Shown here: piece by piece, positions 16,659-25,914 of the stretch
How positions within the stretch are numbered: position 1 is the first letter of the stretch
Layout of the letters: every line of letters begins with the position of its first letter
Origin: CAZESS01 sp964414415
GTDB taxonomy: Archaea > Thermoplasmatota > E2 > UBA202 > DSCA01
Reading direction: 5' to 3'
Length of the DNA stretch: 62,233 bases
Assembly (NCBI GenBank): GCA_964414415.1
Contig: CAYPWJ010000008.1
Location: forward strand, 1 to 62,233
Notes under the pieces: model-generated
Databases searched by the model: none
What the model was told of the DNA's origin: nothing
The model's input: only the letters and a program-made list of their open reading frames with translations
Translations under genes and position numbers: made by a program

Positions 16659-16688
16659 TACTATAAAGTATAAAATATTACTATAAAG
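16659..16688. promoter_or_regulatory. Two direct repeats tactataaag, 20 bp apart (candidate operator)
   Basis: The 10-mer occurs at 16659-16668 and again at 16679-16688, two helical turns apart, in the divergent trpB2/ACT-regulator spacer upstream of both TATA boxes. This spacing suits side-by-side binding of a dimeric regulator, most simply the ACT-domain protein encoded next door. Confidence 0.4.
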
Positions 16689-16709
16689 GCCTTTTTTGCA
16701 ATACAACGC

Positions 16710-16717
16710 TTTATATT
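16710..16717 (+). promoter_or_regulatory. TATA box for the ACT-domain regulator
   Basis: tttatatt centred 25-26 nt before the ATG at 16739. Confidence 0.6.
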
Positions 16718-16738
16718 GGTTTATTTCAATGTAGATGC

Positions 16739-17239
16739 ATGTGGCAGCAGATATACACCTTCTTCAGACAATACCCCGCGCAGCAAAAGGTGGCCGAACT
16801 CCTCCTCCGATACGGCCTCCGCGTCCGGAATGACGGCCTGTTTTGCGGCTCGATAGAGCTGTCCCATACAAAGGTGGCACGGGCCATCGGCGTGGACCGA
16901 CGGGCGGTCACCAGCACCATCGATACCATCATGGAGCACGAGGAACTGCAGCCCATCTTCGCTAACCTGCAGCCCACAAGCCACCTGAAGGAGGTAGCTC
17001 CGCACATGGGCTGGGGCGTCGTCGAAATCATTCCCGTCGATGCACGCCAGCCGGGCATCCTCGCAGCTGTTGCAGCCGTTATCGCCGACGCAGACATCAG
17101 CATCCGTCAATCCATCGTCGACGACTACCAGCTGGCCGAAGAACCCCGCCTCTTCATCGTCACGGAGACACCGCTATCGGGACACATCATCGAGGCGATA
17201 CGCTCCTGCACCGGCGTCCAGGCAGTCATCGCCTATTAA
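16739..17239 (+). CDS. ACT-domain HTH regulator of amino-acid metabolism (COG2150 type)
   Basis: 166 residues: an N-terminal helix-turn-helix (about 10-70, with LSHTKVARAIGVDRRAVTSTID as the recognition region) and a C-terminal ACT domain (about 90-160, VVEIIPVDARQPGILAAVAAVIADADISI). ACT domains bind amino acids. Placement opposite trpB2 suggests it senses tryptophan or serine and controls trpB2, possibly through the paired repeats in the spacer; that link is inference. Confidence 0.82.
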   Translation: MWQQIYTFFRQYPAQQKVAELLLRYGLRVRNDGLFCGSIELSHTKVARAIGVDRRAVTSTIDTIMEHEELQPIFANLQPTSHLKEVAPHMGWGVVEIIPVDARQPGILAAVAAVIADADISIRQSIVDDYQLAEEPRLFIVTETPLSGHIIEAIRSCTGVQAVIAY

Positions 17240-17288
17240 CCTGATACCGCCATCGCAACTTTAATAAATTAAAGCCACTTCTCATCCC

Positions 17289-17801
17289 ATGCGGGTTCCC
17301 CAAGGAGGCGTCGTTGTCTGCCTCATCATAGCACTCCTCATGCTGCCCGCCCTGTCCGGCTGCCTCGGCCCGCAGCAGGTAGCCCAGCGGATGATGGACC
17401 ACCTTGAGCCATCCAAGGAGTACCGGTGGAACGAAAAACTGGACGGCCAGGAGGAGTTCAAGATACTGGACACCATCAACGAAAACGCGGCAAAGGTGGA
17501 GAGCTATCCACTCCGCCCGCTGGAAACGGGGGCACTGTTTTTACATATCTACGTGAGCGTTAACTTTTCCAACATCCTCAACACGGACTGGGAATGCCTG
17601 ACAACCGGATACGCAAACATCACCATCACCAGGCCCTCCGGCGTAAATGAATCACGTGCCTACCAGGTACTGGGGAAGGACAACACATATAATGAGTTTT
17701 TCTATTTCTCCCATCCCGCCGTGGGCAACTGGACCCTCACCGTCACGGTGCGGGGCTCCGGCCACTATCGGATGTTCGCAGAAGCCTACGAACCCATATA
17801 G
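17289..17801 (+). CDS. Small secreted lipoprotein
   Basis: 170 residues with a lipobox, LPALSGC, at about 20-25 after a hydrophobic stretch. The mature part is beta-rich (NITITRPSGVNES, GNWTLTVTVRGSGHY), suggesting a jelly-roll or Ig-like fold. No family recognised. A TATA-like ttaataaa lies about 24 nt upstream. The last base of its stop codon is the first base of tRNA-Thr, so transcription of the two must be linked or overlapping. Confidence 0.7.
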   Translation: MRVPQGGVVVCLIIALLMLPALSGCLGPQQVAQRMMDHLEPSKEYRWNEKLDGQEEFKILDTINENAAKVESYPLRPLETGALFLHIYVSVNFSNILNTDWECLTTGYANITITRPSGVNESRAYQVLGKDNTYNEFFYFSHPAVGNWTLTVTVRGSGHYRMFAEAYEPI

Positions 17802-17872
17802 CCGGCGTAGCTCAGCGGTAGAGCGTCTGACTCGTAATCAGAAGATCGAGGGTTCAAATCCCTCCGCCGGCT
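17801..17872 (+). tRNA. tRNA-Thr, anticodon CGU
   Basis: 72 nt cloverleaf: acceptor gccggcg/cgccggc (7 bp), D arm gctc/gagc, anticodon stem tctga/tcaga with loop ctcgtaa (anticodon CGT, reads ACG), T arm gaggg/ccctc with loop ttcaaat, discriminator T. No intron and no encoded CCA. It starts on the last base of the preceding stop codon and ends directly before the stop codon of the minus-strand zinc-ribbon gene. Confidence 0.96.
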
Positions 17873-18031
17873 CTATCGATGCGCAGCAGGAGGCAACGGT
17901 TTCTCTTTGAGGGCTGCCAGAGCGAACAGTGAAACTGTTATCTCGCGGTTGCAGCGCGAGCAGACGAAATAGACCCGGTCGTTGAATGAATGCTGCAGGA
18001 GCGGGCCTCCACAGCACGGACATCGCTGCAT
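17873..18031 (-). CDS. 52-residue zinc-ribbon protein
   Basis: A short gene packed against the tRNA. The product MQRCPCCGGPLLQ...YFVCSRCNRE has two C-x2-C knuckles (C4/C7 and C28/C31), a complete zinc ribbon, then a short hydrophobic helix. A strong ribosome binding site ggaggt lies 7 nt before the ATG and a TATA-like ttataa at about 18050-18055. Function unknown; such ribbons often bind RNA or partner proteins. The combination of SD, promoter and folded Cys pattern makes it more convincing than its size suggests. Confidence 0.7.
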   Translation of the reverse strand: MQRCPCCGGPLLQHSFNDRVYFVCSRCNREITVSLFALAALKEKPLPPAAHR

Positions 18032-18113
18032 AGATTGTACCTCCCCTCTTATAATGCCGACAGAAGTAATTAAGATTTATTGTGTAAATTGCTATCAATG
18101 GCAGGATATGGTC
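18032..18113. promoter_or_regulatory. Promoter and SD region of the zinc-ribbon gene
   Basis: Between the htpX stop and the zinc-ribbon start. On the minus strand it has a TATA-like cattataag near 18050-18057 and the purine-rich SD gaggggaggt at 18038-18047. No other feature seen. Confidence 0.45.
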
Positions 18114-18998
18114 TTACATGGCCTGCAGCCGCTCGATGCGCTCCTCCAGCGACGGATGCGTCGACCAGATGGAGCCCCGCCTGGCGCGCTTGAACGGGTT
18201 GGCGATGTAGAGCGGCGCCACGGTCCTGGAGCCCTTCGGGTCGTCGGGCCGGTCGGCTCTGATTTTTTTGAGAGCGCCGGCCAGCCCGTCCGGGCTGCGG
18301 GTGAGCATTGCTCCGTTTGCATCCGCCAGGTACTCACGGCGGCGTGACATGAAGAGATATGCCAGGCGGCTGAACAGCGGCGCCAGGATGGCGAATACCA
18401 CGGCAACGAGGATGAGTAGTCCTGCGTTTTTGCCGCGCTGCCGTCCAGCGCCGTAGAAGAGGCTGCGGAGCAGGATCTCGGCGATGAGGGCGATGGCGCC
18501 GACGACGCCGACGGTGACCGTCGACACGAGGATGTCGCGGTTGGCGATGTGGCTCATCTCATGGCTCATGACGCCTTCAAGCTCTTCGTTGTTGAGCTTT
18601 TTGAGGGCACCGGTAGTCACGCAGATGACCGCCTCGTCGGGGTTTTTGCCCGTGGCGAAGGCGTTGATGTCGCTTGACTCCTGGACGTATGCTTTCGGCG
18701 TGGGCAGCCCCGCAGCGATGGCCATCTCCTCGACCCTGTAGATAAACAGCTTTTCCCGCCTGTTGCGTGGATTGGCCGGCCGGGCCTCGGCTGCGGTGAG
18801 CACGCTTTTGACTGAGACGTTGTAGGACAGCGCCACATAGAGCACCGCGATTGGCAGCCCGACTACGAATGAGAGAATAGGTGGGAATCCCAGGATGTAG
18901 CCGAAGGCGAAGATGACGCCGAAGAGAAGCAGCAGCATGAACAGGCAGACGGCCAGCGTCGCCTGCTTGTTCCTCCGGATGTGTACCTCCGGCAGCAT
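18114..18998 (-). CDS. htpX: M48 family membrane zinc protease HtpX
   Basis: 294 residues. Two N-terminal membrane segments (about 13-55), then the gluzincin motif GVMSHEMSHIANRD with the HExxH zinc site, two further hydrophobic segments, and the third ligand region RRREYLADANGA. It ends STHPSLEERIERL, typical of HtpX. It degrades damaged membrane proteins. It starts 5 nt after the lemA stop, forming the common lemA-htpX operon. The reading frame upstream of 18998 is out of phase with lemA and not coding. Confidence 0.95.
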   Translation of the reverse strand: MLPEVHIRRNKQATLAVCLFMLLLLFGVIFAFGYILGFPPILSFVVGLPIAVLYVALSYNVSVKSVLTAAEARPANPRNRREKLFIYRVEEMAIAAGLPTPKAYVQESSDINAFATGKNPDEAVICVTTGALKKLNNEELEGVMSHEMSHIANRDILVSTVTVGVVGAIALIAEILLRSLFYGAGRQRGKNAGLLILVAVVFAILAPLFSRLAYLFMSRRREYLADANGAMLTRSPDGLAGALKKIRADRPDDPKGSRTVAPLYIANPFKRARRGSIWSTHPSLEERIERLQAM

Positions 18999-19003
18999 GG
19001 TTG

Positions 19004-19567
19004 CTAGAAGGATACCTGCGGTGTTTCCCGGAGTTCGTCGGGTATTTCGAGCATGTCTCGCTCCGTCTTGCCCATCAGACCGGCGAACCATCTGCCCGGC
19101 AGCGTCTCGATGGCGTTGTTGTAGTACAGCACCGCGTCGTTGTAGTGCTGCCGCGCGTAGGCCACCTTGTTTTCGGTGTGGCTGAGCTCGTCCTGCAGCT
19201 GCAGGAAGTTTTCGTTGGCTTTCAAGTCGGGATACTGCTCCGCGACCGCGAACAGGCTTTTCAGCGCCTGCTGCAGTTCTCCGTCGGCCTCGATGTTTTC
19301 CTGGCGGGTGTCCGCCTGCATCAGCGACGCTCTCGCCGTAGTGACAGCCTCGAGTACCTCCCGCTCGTGTTCCATGTAACCCTTGACCGTCTCCACGAGG
19401 TTGGGGATGAGTTCCGCCCGACGTTGAAGCTGCACGTCTATCTGTGCCCACGAGTTGTCGATACGGTTTTCCGCCCGGATAATCCTGTTGTAATAGTAGG
19501 CCGGTATGAGCACGACGAGCAGAAGAACGATGACGCCGAGTAGGATGAGCCAGACCATGGTATCCAC
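19004..19567 (-). CDS. lemA: LemA family protein
   Basis: 187 residues: one N-terminal membrane helix (about 5-25) then the LemA helical bundle (YYNRIIRAENRIDNSWAQIDVQLQRR, ELIPNLVETVKGY). LemA is a widespread membrane-anchored coiled-helix protein of unclear role, often with HtpX or TPM proteins. The GTG at 19567 fits the TATA box (minus-strand tttatata, 19588-19595), 25 nt away; the ATG at 19558 is the alternative. Confidence 0.93.
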   Translation of the reverse strand: MDTMVWLILLGVIVLLLVVLIPAYYYNRIIRAENRIDNSWAQIDVQLQRRAELIPNLVETVKGYMEHEREVLEAVTTARASLMQADTRQENIEADGELQQALKSLFAVAEQYPDLKANENFLQLQDELSHTENKVAYARQHYNDAVLYYNNAIETLPGRWFAGLMGKTERDMLEIPDELRETPQVSF

Positions 19568-19612
19568 ATGGAATATGCCACACTGTGTATATAAACGATG
19601 TGTCAGCTGCCG

Positions 19613-20653
19613 TTAGCCCTCCGACGCAAGCATTATCTCGATGTCCGAGAGCTGCACCGTCCCTCCGGTCAGAAGGGAGAGTTTTTCACCGTCGACGTCG
19701 CTCCGGACGACCCGTTCTGCCTCTGGTGCATAGTAGAGGGTGGCGACGCCGCCCAACACGAGGACCTTGAACGTCTCGTAGGTGCCCGCAGGGACGGTCA
19801 CCGTCTCCCGGGACAGGCAGGCGAAGGCGTGCTCGAGGCGCGGCAGGTCGAGAGTACTGTCGTATCCCATCATCGCCAGGAGGTCCTGAAGGTCGATGGT
19901 CGGCAGTAGGTCGGTCAGCTCAGGAGGGAGCTGCTCCATCTCCATCCAGGCCAGGATAGTGTTGACGACGGTGATGGCAAGATTGGCCGTCTTCAGCCAG
20001 ATGGACTCGATGAACCCATCGAGGGTGAGCATGGTGTCGGGGATGCTCCATGTCTGCCCAACATCCATCGGAAACTGCAGCACCGGTAGCGACTCGGCCA
20101 GGTCGGCGTCTAGCGAGACAGTCAGTGGAATGAACAGGGGCGGCAGCGGCAGTGGTACAAAGGGGTTTTCCGCAATCATTACCCTGACGATGCCGGTACA
20201 TTCAAGCGCGTGGGATTCCACGGCCAGGTTGGCCTGCTGCCGCCAGGTTTCGCTATGTATCCTTGTCGGAATGAGCCGAGATAGCTGCCCGGTGACAAGT
20301 ACCTGGGCGCTCTCTATCGCCACCTCACATTCTCCCTGAAGTCTGCAGTCAGCTGTTACCCGGTAGGAGCCGTCTGTGGCGTCGACGACCTCGAACGCTA
20401 TGTCTTCCGGGCGGATGGCGACATCTATCTGGCGGTCCGCTGTTTCCTGCGATATGTGGATGGGGCTCACTTGGTACGTCCAGCTGTCGCCGACATCCCA
20501 GTCCGGTCCGCCGGCATGTGCAGGTGTACTCTGCATCTCGCGGTGTCCCACCCGGTCGGTATCAGCAGTGAAACTTGGTGCCAAGGAGAGCATAAAAAGC
20601 GTTGCTACAGCCATGCAGGCAAGCCATGCCGTCCGCTGTGTCCTCCATCTCAT
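19613..20653 (-). CDS. Secreted protein of unknown family
   Basis: 346 residues from the ATG at 20653 (MRWRTQRTAWLACMAVA), giving a clear signal peptide. The rest is exported, beta-rich, starts with WDVGDSWTYQV, and carries two cysteines near CRLQGEC and others at AFACLSRE. A late VTVPAGTYETFKVLV stretch resembles the end of DUF3108-like or lipoprotein beta-barrel modules. No catalytic motif seen. A minus-strand TATA at about 20681-20689 gives a leader of a few nt. Probably a cell-surface or lipid-binding protein; function unknown. Confidence 0.7.
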   Translation of the reverse strand: MRWRTQRTAWLACMAVATLFMLSLAPSFTADTDRVGHREMQSTPAHAGGPDWDVGDSWTYQVSPIHISQETADRQIDVAIRPEDIAFEVVDATDGSYRVTADCRLQGECEVAIESAQVLVTGQLSRLIPTRIHSETWRQQANLAVESHALECTGIVRVMIAENPFVPLPLPPLFIPLTVSLDADLAESLPVLQFPMDVGQTWSIPDTMLTLDGFIESIWLKTANLAITVVNTILAWMEMEQLPPELTDLLPTIDLQDLLAMMGYDSTLDLPRLEHAFACLSRETVTVPAGTYETFKVLVLGGVATLYYAPEAERVVRSDVDGEKLSLLTGGTVQLSDIEIMLASEG

Positions 20654-20730
20654 GGTTCTCTCTATTTCCAACAGCAAATCATTTAAAATGTTTATGTAGC
20701 ATCATGCTTTATGCAGGAGAGGTATTACGT

Positions 20731-21346
20731 CCATGGACGTCGCATACGCCGTCGGTATCTTCGCCATCGTCAGCCCGGTCGGCAACGTCTCGTTTTTTAC
20801 CATGTGAACGCGGGGTTACACCGGCGAAGAAAACGCCGGGTGGCGGGCAAAGCCGTCGTCGCGGCGGCAACGCTCGTCGTGTTCGCCCTGGTCGGCACAT
20901 ACATCTTCGTGCTGTTCAGCATCACCATCCCGGCGTTCCGCACGCCGGTGGCATCCTGCTGTTCCGGGTGGCGCTGAGCATGCTGTACGGCGGCACGGCG
21001 GGAACCAAGACCACCCCGACGAAAAAGGCGAGGCGCTGGAACGGGAGATGGTCGGCGTCATCCCGCGGGGCATCCCGATGCTTGTGGTCCCGGCGGGATA
21101 TCGGTCGTCATGCTCTACAGGTCGAAGGACGGCCTGCTTGAGGGCGGCATGCTGTTCGCCGTCCTGGCCGCCACCGATGGCATGCTCCGCTATGCAGACG
21201 TCATCTTCCATCGGACCGACAAAGGGCTCGCTGGCCATTTCCCGGGCCATGGCCCCATCCTGGCGACGGTCGCGGTGCAGTTCATCATCAACGGAGCCCA
21301 CGACGTCGCGGTTGAATGGGCCAAAGCACTTCAGGGGTTGCTCTAG
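20731..21346 (+). pseudogene. Broken MarC-family membrane protein
   Basis: Translated pieces match a MarC protein from end to end but lie in different frames: MDVAYAVGIFAIVSPVGNVSFF, then a TGA, then GKAVVAAATLVVFALVGTYIF, then AGGILLFRVALSMLYGG, then GVIPRGIPMLV, then GISVVMLYRSKDGLLEG through to ALQGLL. I count four frame changes plus one in-frame stop. Two are explained by single lost bases (near 20941 and 21084), not in homopolymers. MarC proteins are multi-pass membrane proteins of unknown substrate. It converges with the DUF389 gene, their stop codons overlapping. Confidence 0.82.
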
Positions 21347-22371
21347 ATAAGCTGCTCGTAGAACACGATCATGACGATGAGAGCTACCAGCACGGCCAGC
21401 CAGATGAGCAGCGCCGTCAGCGTCGTCCGACGCGCTTTCTTTTGCTCCCACCAGCTCCGCGGGTTGATGCCCTGCGCAAGAAACGTTGTCACCCCGGCGA
21501 GGTTGATGCAGACGACGTTGACGCCGAACAACAGCAGCGCGCCGGCGGCATCCGTCCAGAGCCGGGCGCCGAGCAGCAGCCCACCGGCCACGATTGGCGG
21601 CAGCAGCGCCACGGCCACCATGACGCCGACCAGGGCCTGTGCGACGCCCTTGGTCACAGACAGCGAGCCCGCGATCCCGGCGGAGAAGGCGAGCAGCACG
21701 TACATCAGGTTGATGTTCACCCGCGACGCGATCTCCGCCGCCGTAGGGTCGATGGAAAGCGCCGGAACCGCGGAGGCAAGCAGGCCGAACAGGACGCCGA
21801 CCGCCAGCGCCAGCAGATAGCCGGACACACCGGAGACCAGCGACTCCCGCGCGAGCTTCGAGTCCGCCAGCGTGGTCGCCAGCGACAGCGCCATGTTGGG
21901 GCTGAGCAGCGGCGCGATGACCATCGAGCCGATGATGACCGCCACGTTGTCATAGAGCAGCCCGATGGCCGCGACGACGCTTGCCAGAACCACAAGGACG
22001 ACGTACACCGGCGACACCTCTGCTGCGTCGGCCGTGCTCTGGTAGATCTCCTCGACGCTGATGCGTGTCTTCTCCGCCTTTTCCTCCGCCGTCTCCTCCT
22101 CTTTCTCCTCTTTTTCCTCGAGGTCGGGACGCGGCAGCGTTGCCTCCACGTTCAGGATGACCACCCTGAAATGGTCGGAATGCGAATAGGCATCCTCGAG
22201 CGTGGCAAGAGCGCTCTCCGCCTCGGTGTCCGGCAGGATGATGCGGGCGAACCATTCCCGCTCGGTTATCTCTTCCTTCCGGACGTCGATGACGGTGAGG
22301 TCGTCGAGCAGCTCCTCTATGCTCCGGTCTGGCTCGTATGGATAACATACCTGCAGGAGCCGGAGACCCAT
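21343..22371 (-). CDS. DUF389 membrane protein (TIGR00341 type)
   Basis: 342 residues. A soluble N-terminal ACT-like part (1-90) and an acidic linker rich in EEKEEKEEE (about 85-102) lead to about seven membrane helices. LLYDNVAVIIGSMVIAPLLSPNMALSLA is the DUF389 signature. The substrate is unknown. The stop overlaps the MarC pseudogene stop; a TATA-like ttaagaaa sits about 25 nt upstream. Confidence 0.87.
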   Translation of the reverse strand: MGLRLLQVCYPYEPDRSIEELLDDLTVIDVRKEEITEREWFARIILPDTEAESALATLEDAYSHSDHFRVVILNVEATLPRPDLEEKEEKEEETAEEKAEKTRISVEEIYQSTADAAEVSPVYVVLVVLASVVAAIGLLYDNVAVIIGSMVIAPLLSPNMALSLATTLADSKLARESLVSGVSGYLLALAVGVLFGLLASAVPALSIDPTAAEIASRVNINLMYVLLAFSAGIAGSLSVTKGVAQALVGVMVAVALLPPIVAGGLLLGARLWTDAAGALLLFGVNVVCINLAGVTTFLAQGINPRSWWEQKKARRTTLTALLIWLAVLVALIVMIVFYEQLI

Positions 22372-22468
22372 CGTTTCCCTATCCAGATTTTCTTAATGTA
22401 GTTTGCCATTTTATTGGCTATGCAGGCGGGAGCAGCACGTACAAGAAAAAAGGAGAGGGAGGAGAAGG

Positions 22469-22699
22469 TTAGCCGTGTCTGCCTTTGGAGCCGATGAGTG
22501 CTGCGGCGCTGAGGATCGCTGCGGAGAGCACGACGAGCCCTCCGCTTTCCGTCACGTTGACGTTGAGCAGGTCGGCGGCGGTGTTGACGATCCACAGGTC
22601 GATGGTGAAGAATATCAGCCCCATGATGACCAGGATCACCACGGAGATGATCAGCATCAGTATGCCGCGTGCCGTGTCGGATATGTCATCTAGTCCCAT
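22469..22699 (-). CDS. Small two-helix membrane protein
   Basis: 76 residues with two hydrophobic helices (about 12-38 and 50-72) separated by LNVNVTESGG. It has an unusually strong SD, ggaggtga, 6-7 nt before the ATG, and a TATA box tataaata near 22736-22743, so unlike most neighbours it has a leader of about 15 nt or more. Family not recognised. Confidence 0.65.
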   Translation of the reverse strand: MGLDDISDTARGILMLIISVVILVIMGLIFFTIDLWIVNTAADLLNVNVTESGGLVVLSAAILSAAALIGSKGRHG

Positions 22700-22704
22700 C
22701 CTTT

Positions 22705-22744
22705 TTTCACCTCCTACCCTCTAGATGAGGTTATGATATTTATA
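22705..22744 (-). promoter_or_regulatory. Strong SD and TATA region of the small membrane protein gene
   Basis: Minus strand: tataaata box near 22740, then gggtaggaggtgaaaaaagg directly before the ATG. One of the few clear Shine-Dalgarno sequences in the window. Confidence 0.55.
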
Positions 22745-22816
22745 GTTTTATAAATATTTTATAGGTATGACTGCGTGGATGCTTACAAATCCTGGCTATG
22801 TTACGGGATGGCGGTG

Positions 22817-23101
22817 TTATTCTTCCAGATGCCCGATGTCTTCCTCGGTGAAGAGATACGTGTCGAGTTCCTCGTCGAACGGCTCGTCATGGCGGCGTAT
22901 CCATTCGATGAGCATCGCCGCGTGTTCCTTTTCCTCGTCGCGGTTGTGCGCCAGGATGTCCTCCAGCGTTTCGTCGTCCGTCGTGTCGATGCGCTCTTGG
23001 TACCAGTTGACGGCCTCTATCTCCTCTATCAGGGACTGCCGCGCCCGTTCCAGGTCAAGGGTCTCCTTGGTGATCTTGTCTCTCGCTTCGTGCTGTGTCA
23101 T
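22817..23101 (-). CDS. Encapsulated-ferritin-type (EncFtn) ferroxidase
   Basis: 94 residues. EEIEAVNWYQERID and AHNRDEEKEHAAMLIEWIRRHD are the two half-ferritin helices of the EncFtn family. The Rhodospirillum rubrum iron-site residues E32, W38, Y39, E62 and H65 correspond by spacing to E27, W33, Y34, E57 and H60 here. EncFtn dimers build a ferroxidase site at their interface and assemble into a decamer inside an encapsulin shell. Here the protein ends at YLFTEEDIGHLEE with no targeting tail, and no encapsulin gene is next to it. The TATA region near 23124-23133 gives a leaderless ATG. Confidence 0.88.
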   Translation of the reverse strand: MTQHEARDKITKETLDLERARQSLIEEIEAVNWYQERIDTTDDETLEDILAHNRDEEKEHAAMLIEWIRRHDEPFDEELDTYLFTEEDIGHLEE

Positions 23102-23220
23102 GGCCGCTGAATAGCTGATGGCTTAAAAATGTGCCGATGTGTGGAGAGCCCCGGCCATCTATACATCGGTAGAACATCAAGAAATAAATAGCCACGTTGC
23201 CATTACTGCCGGGGAAACGC

Positions 23221-24708
<1,488 letters not shown>

Positions 24709-24723
24709 TGGACCGCGGGACGC

Positions 24724-25785
24724 CTACAGCCACTCTTTTCGCCTGAAGTAGAGGAGCATGGCGACGGCCACGCCGGCCATGACCAGCCACACCAGCGGAT
24801 AGCTCCAGCGCCAGCCCAGCTCCGGCATGTGGGCGAAGTTCATGCCGTAGATACCGGCGATGAACGTCAGCGGGATAAAGATGGTGGCGATGACGGTGAG
24901 CACCTTCATGACCTCGTTCATCCTGTTGCTCACGCTGGACAGATAGACGTCGAGCATACCGGATATCATGTCGCGGTAGGTCTCTATCGCGTCGATGACC
25001 TGGATGGTATGGTCGTAGACATCCCGGAAATATATCGAGGTCTGCTCGTGTATGAGGCTGGAGCCCCGCCGCTCTATCCCGCCCACGACTTCCCGGAGCG
25101 GCCACACCGTCTTCCGCAGAAAAATGACGTCTCGCTTTAATGCCTGGGTGGCCTGCAGCGTCTCAGGCGTCGGCTCCTCGAGAAGTTCCTCCTCGATGCC
25201 CTCGATGTCACTGCCGATCTGCTCCAGGATGAGGAAGTAACGGTCGACGACGGTGTCCATGAGTGCATACACAAGATAGTCGGCATCCATCTTTCGTATG
25301 CGTCCCTTGGCGTTCCGTATCCGCTCCCGTACCGGGTCGAAGATGTCTCCTTTTTTCTCCTGGAAAGAGATGACGAAGGACGGCCCGAGTATGAGGCTGA
25401 CCTGCTCCGCCCGGACTTCCTGCTCCACCGGGTCGTAGGAGAGCATCTTCAGGACGATGTAGAGGTAGTCTTCATAGTCTTCAAGTTTGGGGCGCTGCCC
25501 CACGTTGAGGATGTCCTCCATGACCAGGGGATGCAGCCCAAACTGCTGCCCGATTTTTTCGACGGTGTCCACCTGATGGACACCATCGACGTTTATCCAG
25601 GTGACGGAATCAGTTTCCGCGTATGGAAAGCATGCCTCGACGTCGTCGACCTGTTGCTCATCGAAATGTTCTTCGTCGTAATCGATCACCGTCACCGTGA
25701 CAGGGCCGCTTCTGCCCCCGGTATACCGGAGCGTACCCGGTGGAAGACCCATGTCGCTGGCCTGTGCAGGCTCTCCATCTGCCAT
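24724..25785 (-). CDS. corA: CorA-type Mg2+ transporter
   Basis: 353 residues: a cytoplasmic alpha/beta funnel domain (1-290) and two C-terminal membrane helices with the selectivity motif YGMN (FIAGIYGMNFAHMPELGW). Ends KEWL with basic residues after helix 2, as usual. Imports Mg2+ or Co2+ as a pentamer. Converges with the SNF gene. A TATA-like tttaact lies about 25 nt before the ATG. Confidence 0.95.
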   Translation of the reverse strand: MADGEPAQASDMGLPPGTLRYTGGRSGPVTVTVIDYDEEHFDEQQVDDVEACFPYAETDSVTWINVDGVHQVDTVEKIGQQFGLHPLVMEDILNVGQRPKLEDYEDYLYIVLKMLSYDPVEQEVRAEQVSLILGPSFVISFQEKKGDIFDPVRERIRNAKGRIRKMDADYLVYALMDTVVDRYFLILEQIGSDIEGIEEELLEEPTPETLQATQALKRDVIFLRKTVWPLREVVGGIERRGSSLIHEQTSIYFRDVYDHTIQVIDAIETYRDMISGMLDVYLSSVSNRMNEVMKVLTVIATIFIPLTFIAGIYGMNFAHMPELGWRWSYPLVWLVMAGVAVAMLLYFRRKEWL

Positions 25786-25914
25786 TACCTCTGCAATCCA
25801 GCCTCATAGTTAAACGTTCTGATTTTTGCCGCCCGGCATATAAAATAAATGGACACGTTTATATATGCAGCCCTGTTGTAATAGCGTCTCTGTCATGGGA
25901 CGGGATGGGAACCG

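Noticed and set aside
18999..19583. N-terminal extension of HtpX covering lemA
   Set aside because: The extension is an Arg/Gly-rich reading of the lemA gene in another frame. The HtpX family starts at MLPEVH (18998).
21316..22401. 361-codon plus-strand frame opposite the DUF389 gene
   Set aside because: His/Gln/Arg-rich nonsense composition typical of the reverse of a membrane-protein gene; no promoter and no homology pattern.
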